The translations under genes were made by a program, and so were the position numbers. Of a DNA stretch of 64,000 bases, positions 55,806 to 63,569 are shown piece after piece. The stretch spans positions 310,001 through 374,000 of the forward strand of contig NZ_BMMM01000010.1 in the NCBI RefSeq assembly GCF_014645835.1. The letters are read 5' to 3'. Numbering within the stretch: the first letter of the stretch is position 1; every line of letters begins with the position of its first letter. Under the pieces are notes generated by a model. The model did no database searches and had not been told where the DNA came from. It saw only the letters and a list, made by a program, of their open reading frames with translations. The DNA comes from Streptomyces albiflavescens (GTDB taxonomy: Bacteria; Actinomycetota; Actinomycetes; Streptomycetales; Streptomycetaceae).

Positions 55806-56986
55806 GAGGAGATCATGGCGGGCTCCCGCAGCGGGCGGAGCAGATACCAGCCGAGGGCGGGCAGCACGACCAGGGGCGCCAGGGCGGTCCGGAGCGTCGT
55901 GGCATCGGCCAGGGCGCCGATGAGGGGGCTCGCGAGGCCGCCGACGCTCACGGCCAGGCCCAGGGTGACGCCGCTCGCCGTGCCCACACGGCCGGGGAGA
56001 TAGTCCTGGCCGTAAGTGATGTGCAGGGAGAACGGCACGTACAGGCCGGCGGAGGTGAGCGCCACGAACAGGTAGAGCGGCGGTCCCGGCACGCAGACCA
56101 CACCGGCAACGGCGAGGACCGTCAGCGCGTACGACCGCCGTACGACCGTGATGCGGCCGTATCGGGTGGCGAGCCTTCCCCCGGCCACCGTGCCCGCCGC
56201 GCCGCCCAGGTAGAGCACGAACAGGGCGGCGGTGCCGGAGACTTCCCCGCCGGAGGTGCGCTGCCGCACGTAGAGCGAGATGAACGTGCTCAGCCCGACG
56301 AAGACCGTCGACCGGCAGACGATGGCGCCGGAGAGTCTGAGGAAGGACGGCCAGTCGTCCCCTCGGGCGGGCGCACACGCGGTGGCCGTCGCCGGCGCCC
56401 GGGTGGGCGCGTTCGCCTCGGCTGCCGACGCCGGGGTCGGCCTCTTCGCCGCCCGTACCGCCGCCGCGCACAGCGCACCGCCCGCGAGCGCCGGGACGAT
56501 CAGCAGCGGTGTGGCGCGCAGGCCCCCGCTCATGGCGACGGCGGCGAAGACCGCCAACGGGGCGGCGGCGAAGCCGAGATTGCCGCCCAGCGAGAACCAG
56601 CTCATCGCCGTGTGACGTCCCCGGCTGACGTGCCGTGCCACCCGCGCGGCCTCCGGGTGGTACGCGGCGACACCGATCCCGGACACGGCGACCACGAGGA
56701 GGGTGAGGGCGTAGGAGCCGGTGACCCCGCTCAGGGCGACACCGGTCCCGGCGAGCAGCGCGCTCACCGGCAGCAGCCACGGCATGGCCCACCGGTCGGT
56801 GAGCGCCCCGAACAACGGCTGCACCACCGACGACAGCAGGGAGGCGGCCAGCACGATGCCGGAGGCGGCGGCGTAGGTGTAACTCCGCTCGGCGACGAAG
56901 TACGGGACGAGTGCGGCGACCGCGCCCTGGTAGACGTCCACACAGGCGTGGCCCAGGGACATCAGGGTGACGGGTCGGTTGCTCAT
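55802..56986 (-). CDS. MFS exporter, fosmidomycin-resistance (Fsr) type
   Basis: Major facilitator, about 394 residues with 12 helices. GHACVDVYQGAVAALVPYF in helix 1 is characteristic of Fsr-like proteins, and GIGVAAYHPEAARVARHVS is the conserved loop. A charged linker (AKRPTPASAAEANAPTRAP) separates the halves. ATG 56986 has no clear ribosome site; an in-frame TTG/GTG about 27-30 bases upstream is possible. Operon with vanX-like gene; divergent AraC regulator across a palindrome suggests inducible expression. Confidence 0.87.
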   Translation of the reverse strand: MSNRPVTLMSLGHACVDVYQGAVAALVPYFVAERSYTYAAASGIVLAASLLSSVVQPLFGALTDRWAMPWLLPVSALLAGTGVALSGVTGSYALTLLVVAVSGIGVAAYHPEAARVARHVSRGRHTAMSWFSLGGNLGFAAAPLAVFAAVAMSGGLRATPLLIVPALAGGALCAAAVRAAKRPTPASAAEANAPTRAPATATACAPARGDDWPSFLRLSGAIVCRSTVFVGLSTFISLYVRQRTSGGEVSGTAALFVLYLGGAAGTVAGGRLATRYGRITVVRRSYALTVLAVAGVVCVPGPPLYLFVALTSAGLYVPFSLHITYGQDYLPGRVGTASGVTLGLAVSVGGLASPLIGALADATTLRTALAPLVVLPALGWYLLRPLREPAMISS

Positions 56987-57013
56987 GGCGGTCGGGACGG
57001 TCGGGTTCGTCAA

Positions 57014-57028
57014 CACTCTTCGAGAGTG
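57014..57028. promoter_or_regulatory. Palindrome between MFS and AraC genes
   Basis: CACTCT-TCG-AGAGTG, a perfect 6-bp dyad 28 bases upstream of the MFS ATG and 41 bases upstream of the AraC GTG. Candidate operator for the AraC protein or a 5' UTR hairpin of the MFS transcript. Confidence 0.5.
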
Positions 57029-57069
57029 GCGAACCCACTCCTGTCGCGCTTTCGATAATCTGCCGTGTT

Positions 57070-58023
57070 GTGCCGAATACCCGCCACACGCCGAAGGCTC
57101 CGCACCATCGCGACACCCCGGACGGTCCGCACCACCCCGACACCCAGGACGCTCCGCACCAACGCGACACCCAGGACGCTCCGCAGCTTCACGACACCCA
57201 GGACGCTCCGCCCGGCCGGCGCGCCCCGGACGCTCCACACAGTCAGCGCACCCCGGATGTTCCGGACGTCCGCCACAAGCCGGTCGCCCCCACCCGGGCC
57301 CAGCCCCTCGCCGCCGGTGAACGCATCGACGCACACCGGCACGACGACCACCAGATCGTCTACGCCGGTTCCGGCGTCCTCGCGGTCACCACGGACGCCG
57401 GTACGTGGTTCGCCCCCGGTACGCGCGCCATCTGGGTCCCCGCGGGAACCGTCCACGCCCACCGCGCCCACGGCCGGCTGGATCTGCATCTGGTGGGCCT
57501 GCCGGCCGACGACAACCCGCTGGGCCTGGACGCCCCGACCGTCCTGGCGGTGAGCCCGCTGCTCCGGGAGCTGATCCTCGCGTACACCCGGACGCCCGAC
57601 GACACGAGCGCCGAACGCGGCCGGCTGCTTGCCGTGCTGCGCGACCAGTTGCGGGCCTCGCCCCAGCAGCCGCTACGGCTGCCCGCCCCGGCCGATCCCC
57701 GTCTGGCGGCGGTCTGCGCGCTCGTCCACGACCATCCCGCGGACCCGCGCACGCTCGCCGAACTCGGTGCGGCGACCGGAGTCGGTGAACGCACCCTCAG
57801 CCGCCTCTTCCGCGCCGAACTCGGCATGACGTTCCCGCAGTGGCGCACCCAGTCGCGGCTCTACCACGCGCTGCGCATGCTGGCCGACGAAGTCCCGGTC
57901 ACAGCGGTCGCCCACCGCTGTGGCTGGTCCTCCGCCAGCGCCTTCATCGACGTGTTCCGCCGCGCCTTCGGGTACACCCCGGGCACGCACCAGGGGCGTG
58001 TCAGCCCGCGACCCAGCTGCTGA
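57070..58023 (+). CDS. AraC family transcriptional regulator
   Basis: Regulator of 317 residues. The first 70 residues are a His/Asp/Pro-rich repeat (DTQDAPHQR, DTQDAPQLH, DTQDAPPGR) encoded by a 27-bp tandem array. Then a cupin sensor domain (PLAAGERIDAHRHDDHQIVY, FAPGTRAIWVPAGTVHAHRA) and a C-terminal double HTH (LAELGAATGVGERTLSRLFR, then VAHRCGWSSASAFIDVFRRA and FGYTPG). The repeat region may precede the natural start, but no better start is visible until the cupin. Convergent overlap of 23 bases with the next gene. Likely controls the divergent MFS-vanX operon. Confidence 0.87.
   Translation: MPNTRHTPKAPHHRDTPDGPHHPDTQDAPHQRDTQDAPQLHDTQDAPPGRRAPDAPHSQRTPDVPDVRHKPVAPTRAQPLAAGERIDAHRHDDHQIVYAGSGVLAVTTDAGTWFAPGTRAIWVPAGTVHAHRAHGRLDLHLVGLPADDNPLGLDAPTVLAVSPLLRELILAYTRTPDDTSAERGRLLAVLRDQLRASPQQPLRLPAPADPRLAAVCALVHDHPADPRTLAELGAATGVGERTLSRLFRAELGMTFPQWRTQSRLYHALRMLADEVPVTAVAHRCGWSSASAFIDVFRRAFGYTPGTHQGRVSPRPSC
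57111..57272. repeat. Six tandem 27-bp units within the AraC gene
   Basis: Six 27-bp units, the core being CGACACCCAGGACGCTCCGC, at 57111-57272. They are in frame (27 = 9 codons) and encode the nine-residue repeat of the AraC N-terminus. The three central units are nearly identical; the outer ones are degenerate. Confidence 0.85.
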
Positions 58024-58498
58024 GCAGCGCCTCCCGGGCCGGCCGCCACGGTGTCGCGCCGCCGCCGTCGGCGCGGCCCCACTCCAACAGCCGTGCCACG
58101 TCCGCCGTCCCGTCCACGAACCGTTCCAACAGCTCGAGCGACAGCTCGTACTCGGACTGCACATAGCCCCCGACGGCGGCGCAGTGCACGGTCAGTTCGG
58201 CCTTCTCCTCGTCCGTGCGGACGTGGATCTCGAACGCGGGCGGGGCCTCGCCGCCACCCGCCGCCACGTCGAGGACCGTGTCCATCACACTGCTCACCAG
58301 CCACCGGGTGCTCGAACGTACCTGGGCGTAGTGCACGCTGACGTCGCGCACGTCCGCCCAGGCCCAGAACCCCTTCTGGTCCGTGCCCACGGCCTCGATC
58401 CCCTCGGGGGTGAGCCGCACGCCGAGCCCGTACCCCTCGGGCTCGGCGCCCAGGTGCACGCTCTCCTCGGTGATCCAGAACAGGCCGATCATGGCCAC
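58001..58498 (-). CDS. Hypothetical soluble protein
   Basis: Protein of 165 residues that I do not recognise. Beta-rich N-terminal half (AMIGLFWITEESVHLGAEPE, GYGLGVRLTPEGIEAVG, FWAWADVRDVSVHYAQV) suggesting a PH-like fold, then a helical C-terminus (YELSLELLERFVDGTADVAR). GTG 58498 is used because GGAGG lies six bases upstream; ATG 58492 is possible. Convergent overlap with the AraC gene. Function unknown. Confidence 0.72.
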   Translation of the reverse strand: MAMIGLFWITEESVHLGAEPEGYGLGVRLTPEGIEAVGTDQKGFWAWADVRDVSVHYAQVRSSTRWLVSSVMDTVLDVAAGGGEAPPAFEIHVRTDEEKAELTVHCAAVGGYVQSEYELSLELLERFVDGTADVARLLEWGRADGGGATPWRPAREALLSSWVAG

Positions 58499-58605
58499 GG
58501 GGTGCCTCCAGCGGGGCGACGGCGGTACGGCATGCGATACGACGTGGGGTCACCCTGTGAGACACCGGCGGACCGCGAACGGTTCACCGGCACTCGGTCC
58601 GCGTC

Positions 58606-59733
58606 CTACTTGATCCCGTTCGCGCTGCAGGCCGCCTTGTAGCTGGCCGTGCAGATCTGCTTGACGGTGTAGATGCTGTCCTGGAGCACCGTGTCCTTGA
58701 TGTTGTCCTTCTTGAGCGCGACAACGGGCACGAGCTGGGCCGGGACATCCTTGTTCGTGGGACTGTCGACCTTGTCGCGGGTGAGGGCGTCGAACTCGAT
58801 CGAGCGGCCCTGGACCCTCGCCACGGCCATCTCGGCGGCCGCGGTGGCCTCCTGCGGGTACGACTTGTAGACGCTCATGAACTGGTCGCCCTTGAGGATG
58901 CGCTGCACCGCGTCCAGCTCGGCGTCCTGCCCGGTGACCGGTGGCACCTTGCTGACGCCCGCGGTCTTCAGGGCGTCGATGGCGGCGCCCGCGAGGCCGT
59001 CGTTGGCGGAGTAGACACCGGCGATGTTGTTGAGGCCGACGGCCGCGATCGCCTTCTCCATGTTGGCCTTGGCGTTGACCGGGTTCCAGTCCTTGGTGTC
59101 GTACGACTTGGCGATGACGACCTTGTCCTTGAGCTCGGACAGGGCGCCCGCCTTGAACTGCGCGGCGTTCGGGTCGGTGGTCGCGCCGTTCATCATGATG
59201 ATCTTCTTCGAGGACGAGTCGCTGCCCAGCGCCCCGACGAGCTCCTTGCCCTGGACCTCGCCGACGAGTTCGTTGTCGAAGGAGATGTACGCGTCGATCG
59301 GCCCCTGCGCCAGGCGGTCGTAGGCGATGACGGGGATGCCCGCGTCCTTGGCCTTCTGCACGCCGGGCGCGATGGCCTTGGAGTCCACCGCGTCCACGAG
59401 GATGACGTCGACCTTGTCGTCCACCATCTGCTGGAGCTGGGTGTTCTGCTTGGCCGCGTCCTGCTCGGCGTTGGCGTAGACGACCTTGCCCTTGTTGCTG
59501 GTGAGCTTCTCGACCTGCTCCTTGATGATGGGGTAGTCGAACTTCTCGTAACGGGTGTTTTCCTTCTCCGGGAGGAGCAGGCCCACCTTGATGTCGTCGC
59601 CCTTCGTGGGGCTGGCCTTGGTGTCGCTGCCGCCGATCCCGTCCACGACGCCGCAGCCGGCGAGGGTGACGGCCATGGCGGACGAGGCCAGGGATATGAC
59701 GGTGCGACGCAGACGGGTGTTACGAGTGTTCAC
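58606..59733 (-). CDS. Sugar ABC transporter substrate-binding lipoprotein (xylose-type)
   Basis: Periplasmic-binding-protein-1-like lipoprotein, 375 residues. Signal with lipobox TLAGCG (C27), then a two-lobe domain: VGLLLPEKENTRYEKFDYPI, VDVILVDAVDSKAIAPGV, AGIPVIAYDRLAQG, GVYSANDGLAGAAIDALK and PVTGQDAELDAVQRILKGDQ. This is the XylF/ChvE pattern, so xylose or a related aldose is likely. No ATPase or permease gene is beside it, so it is an orphan within this window. GTG 59733 has GGAAGG eight bases upstream. Confidence 0.88.
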   Translation of the reverse strand: MNTRNTRLRRTVISLASSAMAVTLAGCGVVDGIGGSDTKASPTKGDDIKVGLLLPEKENTRYEKFDYPIIKEQVEKLTSNKGKVVYANAEQDAAKQNTQLQQMVDDKVDVILVDAVDSKAIAPGVQKAKDAGIPVIAYDRLAQGPIDAYISFDNELVGEVQGKELVGALGSDSSSKKIIMMNGATTDPNAAQFKAGALSELKDKVVIAKSYDTKDWNPVNAKANMEKAIAAVGLNNIAGVYSANDGLAGAAIDALKTAGVSKVPPVTGQDAELDAVQRILKGDQFMSVYKSYPQEATAAAEMAVARVQGRSIEFDALTRDKVDSPTNKDVPAQLVPVVALKKDNIKDTVLQDSIYTVKQICTASYKAACSANGIK

Positions 59734-59951
59734 ATCAGGTGCCTTCCGGGCGAGGTTGCAGCATTGCGACCCAGGTGGCTGAAAGCCAACGCGGCGATCA
59801 CCTCAGCGTCAAGGAGTAACCACTTAACGAGATGGCAACAGCGTTCTGTGTTCCCCAAGTGAACACGATGGGAAGAGGTCACGCCCAGTCTTCCACCAAT
59901 CCCCATGGCTTCACCTTCTGTCATCCACCGTCATACAACCAATTCCCCTGC

Positions 59952-60006
59952 TCAGGAGTCCTGATCGCCAACGGCTTCGACCGCCGTTGGCGATCAGGAC
60001 TCCTGA
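59952..60006 (+). promoter_or_regulatory. Perfect 24-bp hairpin abutting the FN3-protein ribosome binding site
   Basis: Arms 59952-59975 and 59983-60006 are exact 24-base complements (ends TCAGGAGTCC and GCCAACGGC) around the loop TTCGACC. The stem ends within the AAGGA Shine-Dalgarno sequence (60005-60009), nine bases from the ATG at 60015. A leader with this stem could mask the ribosome site, act as an attenuator or protect the mRNA end. No transposon features accompany it. Confidence 0.8.
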
Positions 60007-60014
60007 AGGAACGC

Positions 60015-61721
60015 ATGAACCCAGCCAGAGGCACGACCGCGGCGCTCTCCACCGCCCTCGTGCTCGCCACCGCCGGTGGTCTGCTCACCGCGACCGTCAT
60101 TCCCGCGTCCGCGGCGACGAATTGCGCATCTCCCGTCTACAAAAGGGAGTTCTTCGCGAACACTGCCTTCTCGGGCACACCGAAGAAAACGGACTGCGAC
60201 GGCGCGGTCGACCAGAACTGGGGCACCGGCGCCCCCGCTTCGGGCCTGCCGAAGGACAACTTCGGCGTCCGCTGGACCGTGACCCGCGACTTCGGCTCCG
60301 GCGGCCCCTTCGCCCTCCCCGTGGCGACCCAGGACGGTCTCCGGGTCTACCTCGACGGCAGCCGCAAGGTCGACCTCTGGAAGAACGTGTCGTCGACGGT
60401 GAAGAAGACCGTCAACATCACCATCCCGTCCGGCAAGCACACCCTGCGCGTCGACTACGTCAACTGGACGGGCACCGCGAACGTCTCCTTCGCCTACACG
60501 CCCCGCACCGCGGCGAGCGTCGACACGGTCAAGCCGCTGGCCCCGACGGGCACTTCGGTGGCATACGACACGGCCACCGGCAAGGCCGGGGTCACCTGGG
60601 CCAAGAGCAAGGAGATGGACCTCGCCGGCTACCGCGTCTACCGGCGCCTCCAGGGCAGCACCGCCTGGACGAAACTGACGACCACGACCGGCACCTCGTA
60701 CACCGACACCCCGCCGCCCACCGGCCAGACGTACTTCTACGAGGTCCGCGCCCACGACAAGGCCGGCAACGAGTCGGCGGGCACCGCCGACCGGCCGGTC
60801 ACGACACCCGACAGGACCGCGCCGCCGGTTCCCTCCGGGCTCACGGCGACCGACGGACAGCCAGGGGTCGCACTGACCTGGAAACCTGTTCCGGGTGCGA
60901 CGCATTACGTCGTGTACCGGCGTTGGGAGGAGGACGGGGGCGACGAGCCCACGCTCAAGGTGGCGTCGGTGACGTCCGCCGCGTGGACCGACGCCACGGC
61001 CAAGGAGAACCTGTACTACACGTACTGGGTCGCGGCGGTCGACGCCGCCGGCAACCAGTCCGCCAAGTCGGCGCGGGCCGGCCTCGAGCGCGGTGACCAC
61101 GCGCCCTCCGCGCCCACCGGCCTGACGGCCACGACGGCGCCCACCGGCATCACGCTGACGTGGAGGGCCCCCACCACCCCCGTCACCCAGGACCTGGCGC
61201 ACTACCGGATCTACCGCGAGGGTCAGCTGGTGGACGAGATCCGCTCCACGCATACCTCGTACACCGACACCGAGGTCCGACAGGGCACCGCGTACGAGTA
61301 CACCGTGACCGCCGTGGACATCCAGGGCAACGAGTCCGTCGCTTCCGCGCCCACGACGGCCACCGCACCGGCGACGGGACTCGCTCCGGCGCCCGTCACG
61401 GGGCTGAGAGGTTCCTTCGACGGCAATGAGATCGGTCTGCTGTGGCAGCGCAGCCCGGAGAACGACGTGGACCACTACGACGTCTACCGGGCCGTGCTGG
61501 TCAACGGCGCCTGGGAGTACGAGAAGTGGGGCGAAGCCTACGATCCGGGCTGGGAGGACGAGCCGACGCTGGGCTACTTCCAGGAGCTCTACGAGCCGCA
61601 GGGCGAGACCGCGCGCTGGGCGGTGATCGCCGTGGACGAGAACGGCAACTCCCGGTACGGCACCGGTGAGGAGTTCTCGTACATCACCCTGACCGAACCA
61701 GTGAGTACGCCGGACGCCTGA
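60015..61721 (+). CDS. Secreted PA14-like/fibronectin type III repeat protein
   Basis: Exported protein of 568 residues. Signal peptide (residues 1-35, ending ASA-ATN), then a PA14-like domain (about 37-165: YKREFFANTAFSG, NFGVRWTVTRDF, GLRVYLDGSRKVDLW, LRVDYVNWTG), then four fibronectin type III modules (for example AGVTWAKSKEMDLAGYRVYR, HYVVYRRWEE, ITLTWRAPTT, IGLLWQRSPENDVDHYDVYR). No catalytic domain is visible, so binding of cell-wall or extracellular carbohydrate is the likely role. ATG 60015 sits behind AAGGA and a 24-bp perfect hairpin. Confidence 0.88.
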   Translation: MNPARGTTAALSTALVLATAGGLLTATVIPASAATNCASPVYKREFFANTAFSGTPKKTDCDGAVDQNWGTGAPASGLPKDNFGVRWTVTRDFGSGGPFALPVATQDGLRVYLDGSRKVDLWKNVSSTVKKTVNITIPSGKHTLRVDYVNWTGTANVSFAYTPRTAASVDTVKPLAPTGTSVAYDTATGKAGVTWAKSKEMDLAGYRVYRRLQGSTAWTKLTTTTGTSYTDTPPPTGQTYFYEVRAHDKAGNESAGTADRPVTTPDRTAPPVPSGLTATDGQPGVALTWKPVPGATHYVVYRRWEEDGGDEPTLKVASVTSAAWTDATAKENLYYTYWVAAVDAAGNQSAKSARAGLERGDHAPSAPTGLTATTAPTGITLTWRAPTTPVTQDLAHYRIYREGQLVDEIRSTHTSYTDTEVRQGTAYEYTVTAVDIQGNESVASAPTTATAPATGLAPAPVTGLRGSFDGNEIGLLWQRSPENDVDHYDVYRAVLVNGAWEYEKWGEAYDPGWEDEPTLGYFQELYEPQGETARWAVIAVDENGNSRYGTGEEFSYITLTEPVSTPDA

Positions 61722-61753
61722 CCCACGACCGAGTTCCGGTCCCCGCATCTCCT

Positions 61754-61787
61754 GATCGTCGGCGGTGCTCGCGTGCCGCCGACGATC
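61754..61787 (+). terminator. FN3-protein gene terminator hairpin
   Basis: GATCGTCGGCGG and CCGCCGACGATC, a perfect 12-bp stem with a 10-base loop, 32 bases after the stop. Confidence 0.8.
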
Positions 61788-61849
61788 CCGCGCCATCACC
61801 GGCGGCAAGCAGATCAACGGCTCCCGCTGACCCAGGACCCGCGCAACAG

Positions 61850-61881
61850 GGGCCCGGAGGTTCAGATGAACCTCCGGGCCC
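61850..61881 (-). terminator. dnaK operon terminator hairpin
   Basis: GGGCCCGGAGGTTCA and TGAACCTCCGGGCCC, a perfect 15-base inverted repeat around GA, 18 bases downstream of the hspR stop on the minus strand. It ends the grpE-dnaJ-hspR transcript. Confidence 0.85.
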
Positions 61882-61899
61882 TGCGCAGATGTGCTCGCG

Positions 61900-62349
61900 T
61901 CAGTCCGACGACTGCCGCTTCGGCCGCCACACCACCAGCGCGCTCGTCTGCTGGACCTCCTGGTACGGGACCAGGTCGCGGCGGTACGAGGCGTGGACGG
62001 CGGCCTCGCGCTGCTGCATGGCGGCCGCCGCGCCGTCGAGGGCCGACTGCAGCTCCGCGACGCGGGACTGCAGCGCGGCGACCTGGTTCTCCAGTTCGAT
62101 GATGCGCTTGATGCCGGCCAGGTTGATGCCCTCGTCCTGCGACAACTGCTGGACGGTGCGCAGCAGTTCGATGTCGCGGGCCGAGTAGCGCCGGCCCCGG
62201 CCCGCGGTGCGGTCGGGGGAGACGAGGCCGAGGCGGTCGTACTGGCGGAGGGTCTGCGGGTGCAGGCCGGAGAGCTGGGCCGCCACCGAGATGACGTAGA
62301 CCGGCGTTTCCTCGGTCAGTTCGTACGGGTTGCGTCGACGGCCGTCCAT
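61900..62349 (-). CDS. hspR: Heat-shock repressor HspR
   Basis: MerR-family repressor of the dnaK operon and clpB, acting with DnaK as co-repressor; 149 residues. The N-terminal winged helix YVISVAAQLSGLHPQTLRQY with DRLGLVSPDRTAGRGRRYSA is the HspR signature; a helix ELENQVAALQSRVAELQSAL follows, and the C-terminus WRPKR is typical. ATG 62349 lies five bases after the dnaJ stop. Its operator (HAIR) is seen upstream of clpB at 51203; the one upstream of dnaK would lie beyond the window. Confidence 0.95.
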   Translation of the reverse strand: MDGRRRNPYELTEETPVYVISVAAQLSGLHPQTLRQYDRLGLVSPDRTAGRGRRYSARDIELLRTVQQLSQDEGINLAGIKRIIELENQVAALQSRVAELQSALDGAAAAMQQREAAVHASYRRDLVPYQEVQQTSALVVWRPKRQSSD

Positions 62350-62354
62350 CACTC

Positions 62355-63536
62355 TCAAGCTCCCTTCGCGGCCTGGAACAGCTCCGCCCGCGGGTCCTCA
62401 CCCGCGGTCGCCTCGCGATACGCCTCCAGGGCGTCACGAGCCTTGCCCGACACGTCCTTGGGGACCGTCACCTCGACGGTGACGAGGAGGTCGCCCCGCG
62501 TGCCGTCCTTGCGGACTGCGCCCTTGCCGCGGGCCCGCATCGTCCGGCCGTTGGGCGTGCCCGGCGGCAGCTTCAGGGTGACCGGCGGTCCGCCCAGCGT
62601 CGGCACACGCACCTCGCCGCCGAGCGCCGCCTCCGCGAATGTGACGGGCACGGTGACGGTGAGGTTGTCGTCCTTGCGGCCGAAGACCGGGTGGGCGTCG
62701 ACGTGGACGGTGACGTACAGGTCACCCGCCGGGCCGCCCCGTTCGCCGGGAGCGCCCTTGCCGCGCAGCCGGATCCGCTGGCTGTCACTGACTCCCGCCG
62801 GGATACGGACCTGCATGGTCCGGGAGGACTTGGCGCGCCCCGACCCGTTGCAGACCAGGCAGGCGTGCTCCGCGATCAGGCCGCGGCCCTTGCAGTCCGG
62901 GCAGGGGTCGGTCAGCGAGAACCCGCCGCCCGAACCCCGCGCGACCTGGCCGGTGCCGACACAGGTCGGGCACACGCGCGGCGTGCCGTTCTTGTCGCCG
63001 GTGCCCGAACAGGCCTTGCAGGGCGCCTGCGACGTCATCCGCAGCGGAACCGTCGCGCCGTCCACCGCCTCGGTGAAGCTCAGCGTCACCTCGGTGTCGA
63101 TGTCCTGGCCGCGCCGAGGCTGCGTACGGGTGCCGGTGGTCGTGCCGCCACGGTTGAACAGGCCTCCGAAGACATCGCCGATGCCGCCGCCGAAGCCGCC
63201 TCCCGCGCCCTGTCCCTGGGCGCCGCCTCCGAAGAGGTCACCCAGGTCGAAGTTGAAGGAGCCGCCACCGGCGCCGGGACCCGGACGGAAGCCGCCGTTG
63301 CCGAAGAGGGCGCGTGCCTCGTCGTACTCCTTGCGCTTCTTGGGGTCGCCGAGCACGTCGTTGGCCTCGGAGATCTCCTTGAAGCGCTCCTCGGCCTTGG
63401 CGTTGCCCTTGTTGGCGTCCGGGTGGAACTCGCGGGCGAGCTTCCGGTACGCCTTCTTGATCTCGGCCTCGGTGGCGTCCTTGGGGACGCCGAGGACCTT
63501 GTAGAAGTCCTTCTCGATGAAGTCCTTGGTGCTCAT
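62355..63536 (-). CDS. dnaJ: Chaperone protein DnaJ
   Basis: Type I Hsp40 co-chaperone, 393 residues. J-domain with HPD at 38-40, Gly/Phe region with GGGFGGGIGDVFGGLF, zinc domain with four CxxCxGxG repeats (CKACSGTG, CPTCVGTG, CPDCKGRG, CLVCNGSG), then the substrate-binding beta domains. It delivers substrates to DnaK and stimulates its ATPase. This J-protein with hspR directly downstream is the DnaJ1 of the dnaK operon in streptomycetes. Confidence 0.97.
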   Translation of the reverse strand: MSTKDFIEKDFYKVLGVPKDATEAEIKKAYRKLAREFHPDANKGNAKAEERFKEISEANDVLGDPKKRKEYDEARALFGNGGFRPGPGAGGGSFNFDLGDLFGGGAQGQGAGGGFGGGIGDVFGGLFNRGGTTTGTRTQPRRGQDIDTEVTLSFTEAVDGATVPLRMTSQAPCKACSGTGDKNGTPRVCPTCVGTGQVARGSGGGFSLTDPCPDCKGRGLIAEHACLVCNGSGRAKSSRTMQVRIPAGVSDSQRIRLRGKGAPGERGGPAGDLYVTVHVDAHPVFGRKDDNLTVTVPVTFAEAALGGEVRVPTLGGPPVTLKLPPGTPNGRTMRARGKGAVRKDGTRGDLLVTVEVTVPKDVSGKARDALEAYREATAGEDPRAELFQAAKGA

Positions 63537-63569
63537 CCTCGACGTCCCTCCTCTCTTATGCGTTCAACG

